Part shown: positions 1 through 12,599 of the stretch, piece by piece
Layout of the letters: each line of letters starts with the position of its first letter
Position numbering within the stretch: the stretch's first letter is position 1
Source of the DNA: Nageia nagi
Lineage: Eukaryota; Pinophyta
Direction of reading: 5' to 3'
Assembly: GCA_050084985.1 (NCBI GenBank)
Contig: JBITNC010000001.1
Location: 53,630,001-53,694,000 of the forward strand
Length of the DNA stretch: 64,000 nt
Program-made: the position numbers and the translations under genes
The notes under the pieces: generated by a model
The model's database searches: none
What the model was told of the DNA's origin: nothing
The model's input: the letters and a program-made list of their open reading frames with translations, nothing else

Positions 1-429
1 TAGTAAAAATTGGTTCTACTTTAGTATCCTTCCCTTGAAATATTATGCTAGGAGTATTACCATCACATTCTCTTCAAAAATTTTATGTATCTTGCTTGTA
101 GCAATTATGTTAAGAAAGTGCTCAGAAGTTATCTTCCTAGTACCATCATAGTTTAGGAGGTACTTTAGGACATTGTATGGAATAACCATTATATTTGTCA
201 AGTTTAGTGGATTAATTGTATTCCATTCTATATAGATTTGAGTTTTTTCTTGAGCAACCATTTTTGTTATCACATTGAATGCTAAAAATAAAGTTTGAGC
301 AAGAGGTTTTACTAGAACCAGGATATTAATCAAATTCTTATTCCTTTTGATGGTCTTCTTCTGTTTTGGATTAAGTTCATATAACTCAAGAAGATTTTTA
401 CTTTCCTTAACTTGAGATTTTGTAAACAT
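1..429 (-). pseudogene. Ty3/gypsy gag-like fragment, cut by the window edge
   Basis: A 128-residue minus-strand reading frame (429 down to 43) begins with a Lys-rich stretch and has a middle part reading NPLNLTN, then IPYNVLKYLLNYDG, then TSEHFLNIIA. This order (PLxLT, a proline-led helix, a short D/G segment, then an E-H-hydrophobic helix) is how the N-terminal half of many plant Ty3/gypsy gag proteins runs. The frame stops at 43-45 just where the hydrophobic gag core should follow, and the remaining 42 bases are too short to judge. No LTR or primer site is visible. It is most likely a decayed gag that continues outside the window. An unrelated chance ORF is possible because similarity was judged by eye. 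Confidence 0.38.
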
Positions 430-3400
430 GAACTCAACTTGAACCTTAGTAGAATTTCTATTTCACTTAATAAGTTTTTTCCCAAACCTGGTTGTGTAGA
501 GATAGAAATAATGAACACAACTAACCTTATTTTTGTAGATTCACCAATAAGATCTTTATATACCTTATATCTAAAAATAGGCAGTATGCATCCCATCAGG
601 TGTGCTAGAAAAGTAATTATTTATCGATATTGTGCAATATCAACATGCACATGAGTCACAACCAAACGAGCTACTATGGATGAACTACTTTTCAAATTTC
701 AACCTTTAATGTGAAGGTTGATGCCTTTTTTGTTAGACCAGAGTTCCCTTAAGGGGGGTTCTACTACACTACTTTCTAAAAGAGTAGGGTGCAAGAAATA
801 GATGAAAGATAAGAGTGTAGGAAAGTGAATAAAGATGAATATCCTTGACTAGCATATGCTAAGCATAAAAGGATAAATGAATTAATAGCCACAAATTAAT
901 ATCACTTATATCAGCAATCCTAGCCAAATATGATACTAACAACCACTAGTTCAACATTAATCAATGAAGTCATGAGGCATACACAAAATTATACATAATA
1001 ATTTAAGAATATACAAAAATAAATAATTGAGAAAAGGGTAAACATGTCATACTTGTATTTAGAAAGTAAATTCAATAACATTATAGAAGAAAAACACTTA
1101 ATTATCTAACCATTATTACATAAAAATATCTTCTATTTATAAGCAAAACTATATCAAATGTCTTAAACTACTAACTTATACTTGACTATTCCTATTAGCC
1201 ATCGATCGGTTACATTCAAAGATCAATTAGTATTAACTTGGAGGGTTTTTTTGAATGCTATAGTATTCCATTCATGTAGCATGCATGGTATTCTTTATGT
1301 GGTAGTCCTCTATAGATACTTAATCCCTCAAATTGGCTTCTTGCTAACTATTGGAATTGTAATTGATCCTTATGCATGTAAAATCATCCTAGAGACTTCA
1401 TTGGGAAAGTAAATTGGGCTTCCATACTATGCATATTTGGTAATGGATGAACTATGGCTTTCCACCTCCTTCTAGGAGTTACACTCCATACTATGATGAT
1501 TATTTCCTAAAAAATTGATTCTATATTAACTACTTGGCTTCGTTGAAGTTGCTTCTGTTGTATACAAGACATCCATTCCCTTGCACATCTTATTTTACCT
1601 TCAACTTAACCTCCAAACTCTTTTTAAATGTTATCATTGTAAGATACCAATAGGTTGGTGACCATGGCTATCTTAATTTACTAGGTCAATGATGTCAAAG
1701 ATAGATATAACTTTATTTTTGAAAATAATCGTATCACGATATTAATGGTTAGATTGAGAGGAACATTTATTTCACCATTTTAGGTAGTGTTGCAGTCACA
1801 ATAAACCCTATACTAGAATGATTTTCTACTATATCTAAATAGCAAAATGATATTTGAAGTTTGAAAAACCTTCCATTATATCATATAGCTCTCACAGTTA
1901 ATTATTACTTATCATTTAACCCAAGTTTGGTATCCTCATCCTATATATAAGTTTTTAGATGAAGTAAAAGCTATGTGTTTGTCAATTTACAAGTATATTC
2001 AGCAAGGGAGTTCTCATGATATAGACAAGTATGATACCTATTTAGTACCGTCAAAGGATAATGTATAACATGGTTTAACAACATAGAATTCAAAGAAAAA
2101 TCAATTGATTCTATGTTTTTAACTTAGTCACAAATTAAATCTCTAAAAACTAGAGACTTTTAATGCTAAGATATTCATCTTAGCCGATCTCAACTAAACC
2201 AACTAAATATTAAGCTAAATCCCATTCTTGGCTAGTGTAAAGAGTGTTTCAAAATTGTAGAAGAATAAAATTTCAATATGGTTCTTTTCTTATCTTCTTG
2301 ATAATGTAAAATAATCTATTTTACACTAGGAATTAACTTAAACAATCTATTATCCCTAAGTTGATTTGAGATGTTCACAATTGATTTCTCTACTAGCGTT
2401 ATATTTATACTTTTATAGATAATAACAATAACATATTTAAACATTAAGCCAAAAGATTCATTGAAGAAATCAAATGAAATATGGTCAAATATATTATCTA
2501 CTCTTTAAAAATTGAATATTCATATTATGTGATTCTCTTCACATTCACAACACTAAAGCCTATGAACTTTCAAACTCACAGTTCACATAATCACTCGTTC
2601 CTAGAACATGTTTGAAACTAAGATTAATTACAACATGCTGAACTAAAAATCATTCCTTTGTTTACAAAGTACATGAGGATTTTTATTGAGTGACCAATTA
2701 GTATGAAATATTCATATACATTTTTACTAAACTATACACACCATTACAATATTCTAGGATTTAACACTATCTAACTGAAATATCCATTTGATTTCAAAAT
2801 TCCAAATCAAGTAAGCATATATATATAAATATTCAAATCTTAAAAACCAATAGAGTAGCACATGCTAGGAACATCCATCATCTAGTTCTATCCAAATGAA
2901 TTCAATGAGAGAAGGACACTATGTTCTAATAGCATCCAACTCGTAATAAAAGACTTTTGTTAATAATTTAACCATCTAATAGTAATAGGAATTTAACAAC
3001 TTAACATGTTGATACTATAAGTATGAGGAGCCTACAAGCCTATAGAATACTACTATGCACATATGAAATTTTAATCCAAAAATCTTATAACATTGATAAC
3101 ACCAAAAAGTATTTCCTTAGAAACGTTTTGCCTAGAATCACCTTGAGCCAAAAGTTGAATCTATATAAATTTAAAATAGAAATGAGATAAGTATTATCTC
3201 AATAAGGGGTCTACCCCTTCATTACATTTAGCATGATAGATATAATACTTCCCCAAAATTCTAATAGAAACATGCAAGTATTCCTAACATTATACAATAC
3301 AACATTATATAGTACAATATAATGAAATGCAAATGATACATCAAATCTCTTTTTGAAATACAAGGTTGAATATACAACACATGACTTCCAACAACATTCA

Positions 3401-4305
3401 AAAATGCATAAATACAAGGAAGTATTCATGATTTTACATGGAAAGTTTATACTTATTTTACTTTTACTAAGTTTAGACTTTTTATACAAATTTGAATGGG
3501 TTAGAGGTTTACATAAGGTTAATCATTGGGATAGACTATTCCTATGAAATGTTTCCCTACATCCCAACAATGAGCAGATTTCCAACTCAAATGTATTCCC
3601 TCAACCTTGAATTGACTCAAAACTTATGAATTCACTTAATTACAAATTTGATTTATGATTACCCAAATACCCACAAGCCAAAATCAAGTGTTTAATTAAC
3701 TTCTTAAGAACAAAATCTAACATAGTTTAAAACATGCAAGAAGAGTAATCATTGAAGCATTATGACCTCCTTCATTCATGTAACAAATGAACAACCCAAA
3801 TACCCTTTTGAACTTGGATATTTCAATGAACTTTAATAACATAATAAGTAATGAATATAATGAGAAATGAAAACTTTTATGAAGTAGAAAAGGGGTTTTG
3901 ATTCTATAAGTAAACAAGAGGGTAAACCCACTTATAAGAGTATTACAAAACCCCAACCAAAATACCCAACATGCATACATAGGCCAAGATAAAATCAACA
4001 CCTAGATGTGACCACAAACTTCCCAATGCCTCCACAACAACCGTGCTCTCAAAGAGAGAATACTAACTCCATCAAATAGGGGCCTCCTAAGTGTATCTCA
4101 TTAAATTTCTAAAGACATTACTCCATCCATTTCAGAACTGTAAAACCCATATTTGAGATAGTAGTAGGGCCTCTTCTTAATGACCCACTAATCCTCTCTA
4201 CTAAGAAATTATCCTTCAAACATAAGCTCCCTCCATAACAAAACATGATTACAAAACTAAGTACAAGACCAACACGTTCAGCAATGAAACCTTCAAGTGG
4301 TGAGG
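430..4305. other. Gene-free AT-rich stretch
   Basis: Only short reading frames under about 100 codons occur here, in all frames, and none shows a recognisable domain, splice pattern or codon bias. I see no LTR, terminal inverted repeat or long tandem array. It reads as old, decayed intergenic sequence. Confidence 0.5.
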
Positions 4306-4777
4306 TGTTGAGGATTGAACCTATTAAATTCAAACAAATTAGCATTTTTCTATTTTTTTGACAAAATACATAGGGTAGTGCATTTCCCTCAAAATGTGAC
4401 CACATTTCTTGCAGCCACATTTTCCTCCAAAATCGTGATCACGTTTCCAATGCTTCAAAAACATGACAACATTTTATTAGAGTGATAATGTTTTATCAGT
4501 GCAACCATACTATAAAAATTTTAACTTTTGCTTAGACTCAATATTAGATTAGCCTTTTATTTTGATTTCCTAGGGTTCGTAGGATAAATAGGAACTATAT
4601 TTAGCATGTCTATACTAGATCAAATCTCTATTTTTAGAGTGTTTAGTTAATTTAGATTGGATTGTAATAAATGTTGAGCTTATCAACTCAACCACTTGTT
4701 TCTATTTTGAGCTAAGTCCAAGTTCTATATAAACATGTTGTAATCTCATTTTTAGTATGAATTAAATAATTCTCCCA
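4306..4777 (+). repeat. copia-1 left LTR
   Basis: A 472-bp terminal repeat beginning TGTTGAGGATTG and ending CCCA. It matches 9050-9518 along its full length with many substitutions and small indels. A TATATAAA box lies near 4725-4732, about 45 bp before the LTR end, and is conserved in the right copy. It would be the promoter for the genomic transcript. Confidence 0.92.
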
Positions 4778-4780
4778 TTG

Positions 4781-4792
4781 TGCTATTAGAGC
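4781..4792 (+). other. copia-1 primer binding site
   Basis: TGCTATTAGAGC lies 3 bp after the LTR. The usual copia site, complementary to the 3' end of initiator tRNA-Met, is TGGTATCAGAGC, so two positions differ. The second copy at 9522 reads TGGTATTAGAGT, which confirms the location. Confidence 0.8.
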
Positions 4793-4893
4793 TATTAGAT
4801 ATTTTGGGTTAAAATAGTTTGTGGGAGCATTTACAAAAATAAGAAAGTTCTTGTAAGTGTATTAAGTTTGTTGATTTGTTGTAGAGAAGCACA

Positions 4894-5741
4894 ATGGCCT
4901 CCAACAACAACACTCTGCCCATTCCTAAGTTTCAAGGAGAGGATTATGAGTATTGGTCTATCAAGGTGAATACTTTTCTCATTGGAAAAGGCTTATGGGA
5001 TATAGTGGAGGAAGGTTATAGTGATCCCACTAATTGGACTACCTTGAGTGACAATGCCAAGGCTACAAAAAATATTGCTCAAAAAAATAAATATTTTGTA
5101 TTATATCATATTCAAGCTCTATGGGAAATGTAATCTTTCCAAGAATTGCATCTTGCACTTTAGCTAGAGATGCTTGGGATGCACTTAGAGAAGGATTGCA
5201 AGGAAGCACTCAAATCAAGCAAGTGAGGCTTCAAACTCTAAAGAGAGATTTTGAAAATCTCAAAATGAAAGAAGAAGAGAGTGTGGAGATTTTTGTGTGA
5301 GAGTAAAAACTTATGTTGACAAGATGAAGACTCTTGGTGAAGAAATTTCTAATGAAGTGATGGTGAAAAAGGTGCTAAGGTCACTACTTCCAAAATGGAA
5401 CAATGTAGCAATTATCATAGAAGAGAGCAAAAACTTGACTACTCTTAGTTTTGATAATCTCATTGGTTCCTTGATCAGTAATGAGGAGAGACTCAAAGAT
5501 CCCACTCCTTCCAATTTTCAATATGGTGAAGACAAGGGTTTTACATCCAAGGAGGGTGAAGCAAATTCAAGTGTCCAAGGAAGAGCTCCAAATCCTTCAA
5601 GATGAAGAGGTAGAAGAAAAAGAGGAAGAGCTAGAAGAGGAAGATTCCAAGGTAGAGGATAAGGAAGAACAAGTGAAAAAAGTGACTAACAATGTTACTA
5701 TTGTAACAAGTTTGGTCATTTTGAAAATGAATGTAGATTGA
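4894..5741 (+). pseudogene. gag: copia-1 gag (capsid), frameshifted
   Basis: The ATG at 4894 opens a copia gag whose N-terminus carries FQGEDYEYWS, the typical F-x-G-x-x-Y-x-x-W start of the family, then GLWDIVEEGY. A frameshift near 5120 ends the first segment at 5131-5133. The partial second copy at 9635 has one extra C at the same place (caagcctctatg against caagctctatg), which pinpoints the lost base. Gag resumes at 5297-5605 and shifts again. A basic and acidic linker precedes a CCHC knuckle at 5693-5734 (C-x2-C-x4-H-x4-C, all four ligands present), readable only in another frame. Gag would form the particle and bind the RNA. It cannot be made as one protein here. Confidence 0.85.
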
Positions 5742-7571
5742 AAGCATCACATGAAGCTAAGAGTGGTGGTATCCATTATGGAGAGGAAGAGAGTTCCTCA
5801 CACTTGTTCATGTCCATTGAGAAGAATGATGTTGTAAGTCCACAAGAGACTTGGTTTCTTGATATGGAAACTTCAAACCACATGATCAACAAGGAGGAGT
5901 TGCCTCCATCAATCAACAACTCATACAAGTCTAGAATAAGACTTGGAGATGATAAAGCATTAAAAGTTGAAGGCATGGGAATCATGGAGGTAAGAACCAA
6001 TGAAGGTACCAAGAAGATAAATGACATTTACTACACTCCAAATCTCAAGCATAATTTGTTGAGTGTAGGCCAAATAATGGAGAGGAATTATAAGCTTGTT
6101 TTTGACAATGCTTAATGTAACATATATGATAAAAATCATGGTAATAGACTAGTCACTTCAGTTCCTATGACAAAAAATAGATTGTTTGATCTAAAATTTG
6201 GTGAAAAAGGTGCATCACTTGCAAATATAGCCATTGATAACCAAAATTGGCTTTTGCACTTAAGATATGGTCATCTTAATTTCAATAATATGAGATTGTG
6301 GACATCTCAAACCATGGTATTTGGGCTACCCAAACTCGATGATTCACATGATGGAGTGTGTGAGGGATGTGCTTTGGGAAAGCACTCAAGGACCAAATTT
6401 CCAAGAGGAGAAGCATGGAGAGCATCTCATCCACTTCAATTGGTGCATTGTGACATTTATGGGCCTATGCAAACTCAAATCTTGGGTAAAAATTCTTACT
6501 TTCTCACTTTTATTGATGATTTCTCTATATTTTGTTGGATTTATTTCTTAAAATCCAAAGATGAAGTTTTTTTTTTTATTTCAAGATTTTAAAAATCATG
6601 TATAGAATCAAAGTGAGTGCACAATAAAGTGTTTAAGAAGTGATAATGGGGGAGAGTTTTGCTCTAATGATTTATTGAAGTTTTGTAAGGATTATGGAAT
6701 AAAAAGGCATTTCACAACAGCCTATACTCCACAACAAAATGATGTTTAGGAAAGGAAAAATTGCACCATTGTCAAAATGGTAAGTAGCCTGCTACAAACA
6801 AGGGGATTGAGAAATCAATATTGGGCTGATGCAATAAGGATGACTATAGACATTCTTAATAGGAGTGCAACCTCAAGCTCGGAAGGTGTCACTCCATATG
6901 AGGCATGGTATTTGAAAAAACCAAATGTAAAGTATTTTAGAGTTTTTGGATGTTTAGTTAATGCACATGTACTAGATGAGCTTTGGAAAAATCTTGATCC
7001 AAAGAGTGATTCATGTATTTTTCTTGGTTATAGTGAGTCTTCCAAAGCATATAGGCTCTATAATCCGAAAACTAGAAAAATTGTAATTTCTAGAGATGTG
7101 ATTTTTGATGAAGGGGGGGGGGTATGGAGTCCTCAAAAACTCTTTATAAGTGATCCTCCAAATGATGTAAATGCTCCTAAAGTTTATCCAAAAACTCAAC
7201 CTTCTACAAAGACTAGCCCTTCTTTAAGTCCTCTAAAGAGCACTCCAACTTCTACTATAAGCATTCAAATTCTACCTTCCATTGAAGAAGAGACTCCAAG
7301 TGTGATGTCAAAGAGAGGAAGAACTCTTGCAAGCCATCTAACCTCTCAAATGTTGGATAGATACTTTTCAAGAATATTCACAAGAATTCAAGCAAGTGAG
7401 CTCCAAGATGTTGTCCAAAGACTAGAGAATTTGAAGATGTATGGAGATGAAGATGATCAAGCCCCCAAAGGTGATATTGTGAATTATGTTTTGATGACTA
7501 GTGTTGAAGTGGAACCTTCTATTTATGAACAAGCATGTAGTAATTATGTGGGGTTGATAGCCATGGAATAA
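5738..7571 (+). pseudogene. pol: copia-1 protease and integrase part of pol, broken
   Basis: 5738-6115 carries the copia protease context WFLDMETSNHM. The catalytic D-T/S-G triplet reads D-M-E, so the enzyme would be dead. 6167-6592 has the gag-pre-integrase segment (LRYGHLNFNNM, then C-x2-C in EGCALGKHS) and the first integrase Asp in HCDIYGP. The second Asp lies in SDNGGEF near 6640, after a break. The final Glu sits in ERKN near 6750, directly after an in-frame TAG. 6777-7571 continues through the integrase C-terminal region (GYSESSKAYRLYNP) to the pre-RT linker. A run of nine G at about 7115-7123 is a likely slippage site. Several stops and frameshifts make the segment non-functional. Confidence 0.88.
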
Positions 7572-8996
7572 AAAATCTCTTTTATAGAGAAAAATGATAC
7601 TTGGGAGCTTGTTGAGCTTCCAAAAGGCAAAAAGATTGTTGGTTGTAAATGGGTCTTCAAGATCAAATACAATAGTAGTAGCACCATAGAAAAGCACAAA
7701 CAAAGGCTTATGGCCAAGGGATTTTTACAAAAGTATGGCATTGATTATGAAGAGACATTTGCATCGGTAGTAAGACAAGAAACCATTCGCATGGTTCTTT
7801 CACTAGCTACCCACAAAGGTTGGAAAGTAATGCACATGGATGTGAACAGTGCATTTCTTAATAGTTATTTGAATGAAGAGGTTTTTGTTGAACAACCTCA
7901 AGGATTTGTGATTCAAGGCATGGAACATATTGTATATAGATTTAATAAGGAATTGTATGGCCTCAAACAAGCTCCAAGAGCTTGGTATTCAAGGATTGAT
8001 GGTTACTTCCATCAATATGGACTTTCAAGAAGCAAAAGTGAGCCTACTCTCTATGCCTTGAACAAAGGTAATGATATCCTACTTGTTTGCTTGTATGTTA
8101 ATGATCTTATCAATATGGGGAGTAACTCTAAGATGAATGATGATTTCAAGAGTTAAATTATGAAAGAATTTGAAATGAAGGATCTTGGGCTAATGCACTA
8201 CTTTCTTGGAATGGAATTACATTAACAAAATGAAGAAATCTTCATATGCCAAACCAAATATGCTCAAGACATGTTAAAGAAATATGGTATGGGTGATTGC
8301 AAATTAGTACCAACACCAGTAGCTCATGGAGAGTTATTGATCAAAGAAGATGTCACACCAAAAGTAGATGGGACCAATTATAGAAGTATTATGGGAAGTT
8401 TGATGTTTCTCACCAATACAAGACTTGGTCTTGCATATGCAATGTCACTAGTTTCAAGATACATGGGTGATCCTTCAGAGGCTCATTTGAAAGGTACAAA
8501 AAGAATTCTAAGGTATGTAAAAGGAACAACAAATTTTGGGATCCATTACTTCAAAATGGATGATGTAAAGCTTGAAGGCTTTAGTGATAGTAACTGGGGT
8601 AGCAATATTGATGATAGGAAATCTACATCAGGAAATTGCTTTACTCTTGGTTTAGGATTTATTATATGGAGTTCTAAAAAATAAATAACAATGACACTCT
8701 CATCATATAAAGCTAAATATATAGCACTCACAAGTGCTAGTATTCAAGCATTATGGCTAAGGAAAGTTCTTGAACAACTTGATGCAAAACAAATTGGTCC
8801 TATACCTTTGTATTGTGACAACAAAAGTGCCATTCAATTGGCACAAAATCTAGTCCACCATAGAAAATTAAAATATTTTGATATGAAGTACCACTTCATA
8901 AGATACATGGGGGAGATAAAAGTCATTAAGCCAAAGCATTGTAACACTTTGGATAACATTGTAGATCTTTTCACCAAAGGAGTTGCTAAAGTTTAG
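7572..8996 (+). pseudogene. pol: copia-1 reverse transcriptase and RNase H, broken
   Basis: After a TAA at 7569-7571 the frame continues with the copia RT start (W-E-L, then GCKWVFKIK in pieces). 7710-8156 holds MDVNSAFLNSYLNEEVFVEQP and LYGLKQAPRAWY. The catalytic Y-V-D-D box reads YVND, so the first aspartate is lost (GAT to AAT). 8271-8684 and 8691-8996 carry the connection region and RNase H (SDSNWGS, then SSYKAKYIALTSAS, where the conserved Glu context is changed to Lys, then YCDNKSAIQLAQN). Stops at 8154, near 8223 and near 8682 break the chain. RT and RNase H would copy the element RNA into DNA. This copy cannot. Confidence 0.9.
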
Positions 8997-9038
8997 TTTC
9001 TGCTACTGAGGAGATTTTTGGTAAGTCACCTCAGCATC

Positions 9039-9049
9039 AAAGGGGAGAA
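9039..9049 (+). other. copia-1 polypurine tract
   Basis: AAAGGGGAGAA lies directly before the TGTTGAATATTG start of the right LTR, the expected position of the plus-strand primer. Confidence 0.85.
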
Positions 9050-9518
9050 TGTTGAATATTGAACCAAATTCAAACAAATCAACATTTTCTTATTTTTTTG
9101 ACAAAACATATAGGGTAAAAGCATTTCCCTTGAAATGCTATTATGTTTCTTACAAACACATTTTCCTCCAAAATGGTGATTACATTTCCAATCCTACAAA
9201 AACATGACCATGTTTTATTAGAGCAACATTGTTTTATCAGTGCACCTAGAATAGTAAATTTCCAGCTTTTTCTTAGACACAGTCTTAGATTAGCCTTCTA
9301 TTTTTATTTCTTAGGGTTTGTAGGATAAACAAGAACTATATTTAGAATGTCTAGACTAGATCAAATATTTATGTTTAGAGTGTTTAGTTAATTTAGATTG
9401 GATTGTAATAAATGTTGAGCTTATCAACTCAACCACTTATTTCTATTTTGAGCTTAGTTGAAGCTCTATATAAACATGTTGTAATCTCATTTTCAGTATG
9501 AATTTAACAATTCTCTCA
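9050..9518 (+). repeat. copia-1 right LTR, also left LTR of the next partial copy
   Basis: A 469-bp repeat that matches 4306-4777. It is followed by a primer-site-like sequence and a gag start, so this single LTR serves as the right end of one internal region and the left end of another. Confidence 0.9.
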
Positions 9519-10007
9519 TTGTGGTATTAGAGTTGTTAGATCTATGGGGTTGAAATAGTTTGTGGGAGCATTTGCAAAAATAAGAAAGCTCTTGTAAGTG
9601 TATTAAGTTTGTTGATTTTTTATAGAGAAGCATAATGGCCTCCAACAATAACACTCTGCCCTTTCCTATGTTTCAAGGAGAGGATTATGAGTAGTGTTCT
9701 ATCAAGATGAAGACTTTGCTCATTAGAAAAGGCTTATGGGATATAGTGGAGGAAGGTTATAATGATCCCACTAATTGGAATACCTTGAGTGACAATGCCA
9801 AGGATGCAAAAAAGATTACTCAAAAAAATAACTCTTTTGCATTATATCATCTTCAAGCCTCTATGGGAAATGTAATCTTTCCAAGAATTGCATCTTGCAC
9901 TTCAGCTAGAGATGCTTGGGATGCACTTGGAGAAGGATTTCAAGGAAGCACTTAAATCAAGCAAGTGAGGCTTCAAACTTTGAAGAGAGATTTTTGAAAA
10001 TTTCAAA
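9519..10007 (+). mobile_element. gag: Truncated second copy of copia-1 internal region
   Basis: TGGTATTAGAGT at 9522 is a primer site, closer to the canonical form than the one at 4781. The leader then parallels 4793-4893, and an ATG at 9635 opens the same gag. Codon 20 is TAG (9692-9694) where copy 1 has TAT. Similarity runs to about 10007 (inside gag, equivalent to about 5265) and then stops sharply in unrelated sequence. The copy keeps the base whose loss frameshifted copy 1 near 5120. The arrangement is best explained by unequal recombination between tandem elements, or by an element sharing one LTR, with later truncation. Confidence 0.87.
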
Positions 10008-10029
10008 TCATTGTGTTATTGATTTCATT

Positions 10030-10480
10030 TATCCCTTGGGCTTAGAATTATTGCAAAATATAGTTGTTATAACCCTTTTGGCATCATCACTTTATCCTTC
10101 AAGCTTTCTAGGCCTCAACTTGTTATGCTTGCTATGTCTATTCCTACTTCTAGTATTTGGGACCAATATTTCTAAGCTCACCTCCTTTGGACTTAGTGTA
10201 AAATTCATTACCTTGACCTTGTTGATATCATCATTTCAACATCTACCTGGATCTTCTTATTTCTTCCATCGAGCTTATTTCTTACTTTTGTTGATGTCAT
10301 TAGATTTGGGCCTCTAGGGCTTAGGGTAAATTACATTTGGTTGACCTTGCTAATGTCACTCAATTGCCTTTGTCTTAAAGTCCTTGCTTACAAATATTAT
10401 TTTTTAGGATCCCACCTATCTAATATTGATGTTATCTATTTCAACCCCTAAAACTTAGTGTATATTGCATTTTTTTGCTA
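10030..10480. repeat. Degenerate tandem repeat of about 130 bp
   Basis: A motif of the form cttag-gtaaa-tt-cat-ttgaccttg recurs at about 10040, 10192, 10320 and 10454, each time followed by a similar T-rich block with TTGATGTCAT-like text. Spacing is 128-152 bp. The units are strongly diverged. No coding function is seen. Confidence 0.5.
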
Positions 10481-10739
10481 CTGTGAACTTTTCTTAATCT
10501 CTTTGTTGAAATCATCATCTGATAGTGCTCTATTACTTTTATTTTTGGCCTAGGTTAATCTTAGAAAATGGTACATAAACCAACTCCTACTTGAATCCAT
10601 AAAATAAACTATAGAAAGAATGGATCAATGAATTTTGTATATACAAATAATAAATTTCATATATTTATATACTTGAGGATTTGAAGATAAATTTCCATAG
10701 TTTTGATGGAGATCAAATACCACACAAAATACTAAAATA

Positions 10740-11760
10740 TTAGGGTATATAGCTTGGATGACCAAGAAGGTGAAAAATGCATGTATAATAATTCATCCTA
10801 GGAATAATGTAATAAGAGTCACACATGCTATTAATTATTTACAACCAATGTTATATTTTAAGGGTTTATTACCAAGTGCTTCATCAAAACATTTACCTAA
10901 GAAATATTTATTTTATTTATGAATTTCATAACCTCCAATAATTACATTCCATGAATATGTATTTATTTTGGTTTTTTTCCTAAAAGAATAGAGGGGGTAG
11001 AGGAGAGGAGAAGCAAGAAAAAGTGTCAATGCTATAGGTATCTTATAAAATAATTATCATACCTTATATTATTCATCATTTTGCAAAATACATATCTATT
11101 AGGGCTTAACACTTGATAAATGCATATAGAATAAAAAAATTATGGCTTTTTTTAGAAAACCCATTTTATGCATATCTTGTAATCATTACAGACCATGAAG
11201 TTGTGTTTACATTTTATATCTTATCAAATAATTCCTAAGCCTTATGTATTCTTTAATTTTTTGCATACATATCTATTAGGGCATTCACAACCATAACATT
11301 CAATTTAAAAGCACCAAGTAGATACATACACATATCTAATTCATATTTTATTGGTAATTTGGTAGTGAAATTAAAAAAGCCCCCTCAAGATGGCATGCAT
11401 GACCAAGAAGGTAAACAATGCATGTATAATGATTCATTCTAGAAATAATATAATTAGAGTCTCTCATGTTATTAAACTATTTATAGCAAAAGTTATTATG
11501 TAAGTATCTTTTTCCCCAAATGCTTCATTAGAGAGTTTAACTAGGGCTTATTTATTATAGCTATGAATTACACATCATCCAATCATTGCATTCCATGAAT
11601 ATATATCTTATATAAAAAGTAAATGGGAGTTAGGTTGATACTTGTAAAGCATAAAACTTTTCAAGTTTCCAAATTTGTCAATCAATTATCATGTATGTCT
11701 TGTATTATTTTGCATTTTACAAAATATATTTCTATCAAGGGTATAGATACCTTAATATGA
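10740..11760. repeat. Imperfect direct duplication, offset about 640 bp
   Basis: The block starting GACCAAGAAGGT near 10760 (then aatgcatgtataat-attcat) recurs near 11400 and the two copies stay alignable for about 200 bp. A shorter block ending CATATCTATTAGGGC near 11090 recurs near 11270, and in weaker form near 11715. This is about one and a half copies of a noncoding unit. No transposon ends were found. Confidence 0.55.
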
Positions 11761-12599
11761 CTTTATATTTATTTAAAATCTAATTATATATATCAATAAT
11801 GATTTTAATGATAAATGTTATTTTCAATATTATCCTCATGTAGTGGACTAATGTGCTTATTTTATATAGGTTACGCATGGCCCAAAGAGTGGGTTAAGGA
11901 GGCAAGCTACCTTTATAATGGGGAATCACATAAGTCCACTACCAAGATAGATTGGGTAAAACAAATTTAGATACTTGGTTATGGGAATACTCATATTTTC
12001 TACGATGTCTCTTGATGTTGCCTATCAATATTGGAATTTGATTACCTTACTATCTCATACAAGTTATTTATGACTCTATGCATATACAAGTGACATCGTT
12101 ATAGGCTTAAACGATCATCAATGTTTGATTGGATGATTAAATCATTCATAAAGGGACCATTAACATTCAATTCCTAAAGTAAAATAGATCACTATTTGCC
12201 CTCTTTTAGTGGATCAGGGTCCCACAACTTCAGGTACATATGTTTTGAGTCCTTTATAGCTCATGTTAGATGTTTATTTATTTGTATTAGGTAAGAAGAT
12301 ATGTAAGTATTCAAATCTCCTTCTTGATTAGATCCTAATAAATTTGTTCATTTATTATCACTTGCATTAAGTAATAGTTTTATTACTACTTTAATTCTTG
12401 TTATTTAGCCATCATATGCAATAAACTACAATAGATATCTGGATAATTTACTATTGGCAATAATATCTCAATTCTAATTTTATATATCTACAAATTCGAT
12501 GAACTTGATATCTTTTTCACTACTCATATAAAATCCCTTAGGGATTTGTATAGGACTGATATTACAATTTGAGTATTATAGAAATGGAAAATAATTAGT
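11761..12599. other. Gene-free stretch before a gypsy remnant
   Basis: No reading frame, LTR or repeat could be supported. The left LTR of the gypsy remnant that follows may have been here but is not recognisable from a single copy. Confidence 0.4.

Larger units (their letters stand above)
4306..9518 (+). mobile_element. Ty1/copia LTR retrotransposon copia-1, degenerate
   Basis: Both LTRs start TGTTGA and end in CA (4306-4777 and 9050-9518). The internal order is primer site, gag with a CCHC knuckle, protease, integrase, reverse transcriptase, RNase H, polypurine tract. Integrase before RT is diagnostic for Ty1/copia. The LTRs differ at roughly one base in eight by eye, so this is an old insertion. 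Pol is broken by stops and frameshifts. The bases flanking the outer LTR ends (TGAGG before 4306, TTGTG after 9518) do not match, so there is no target-site duplication. That fits the fact that the right LTR runs directly into a second internal region (9519-10007). Confidence 0.94.
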
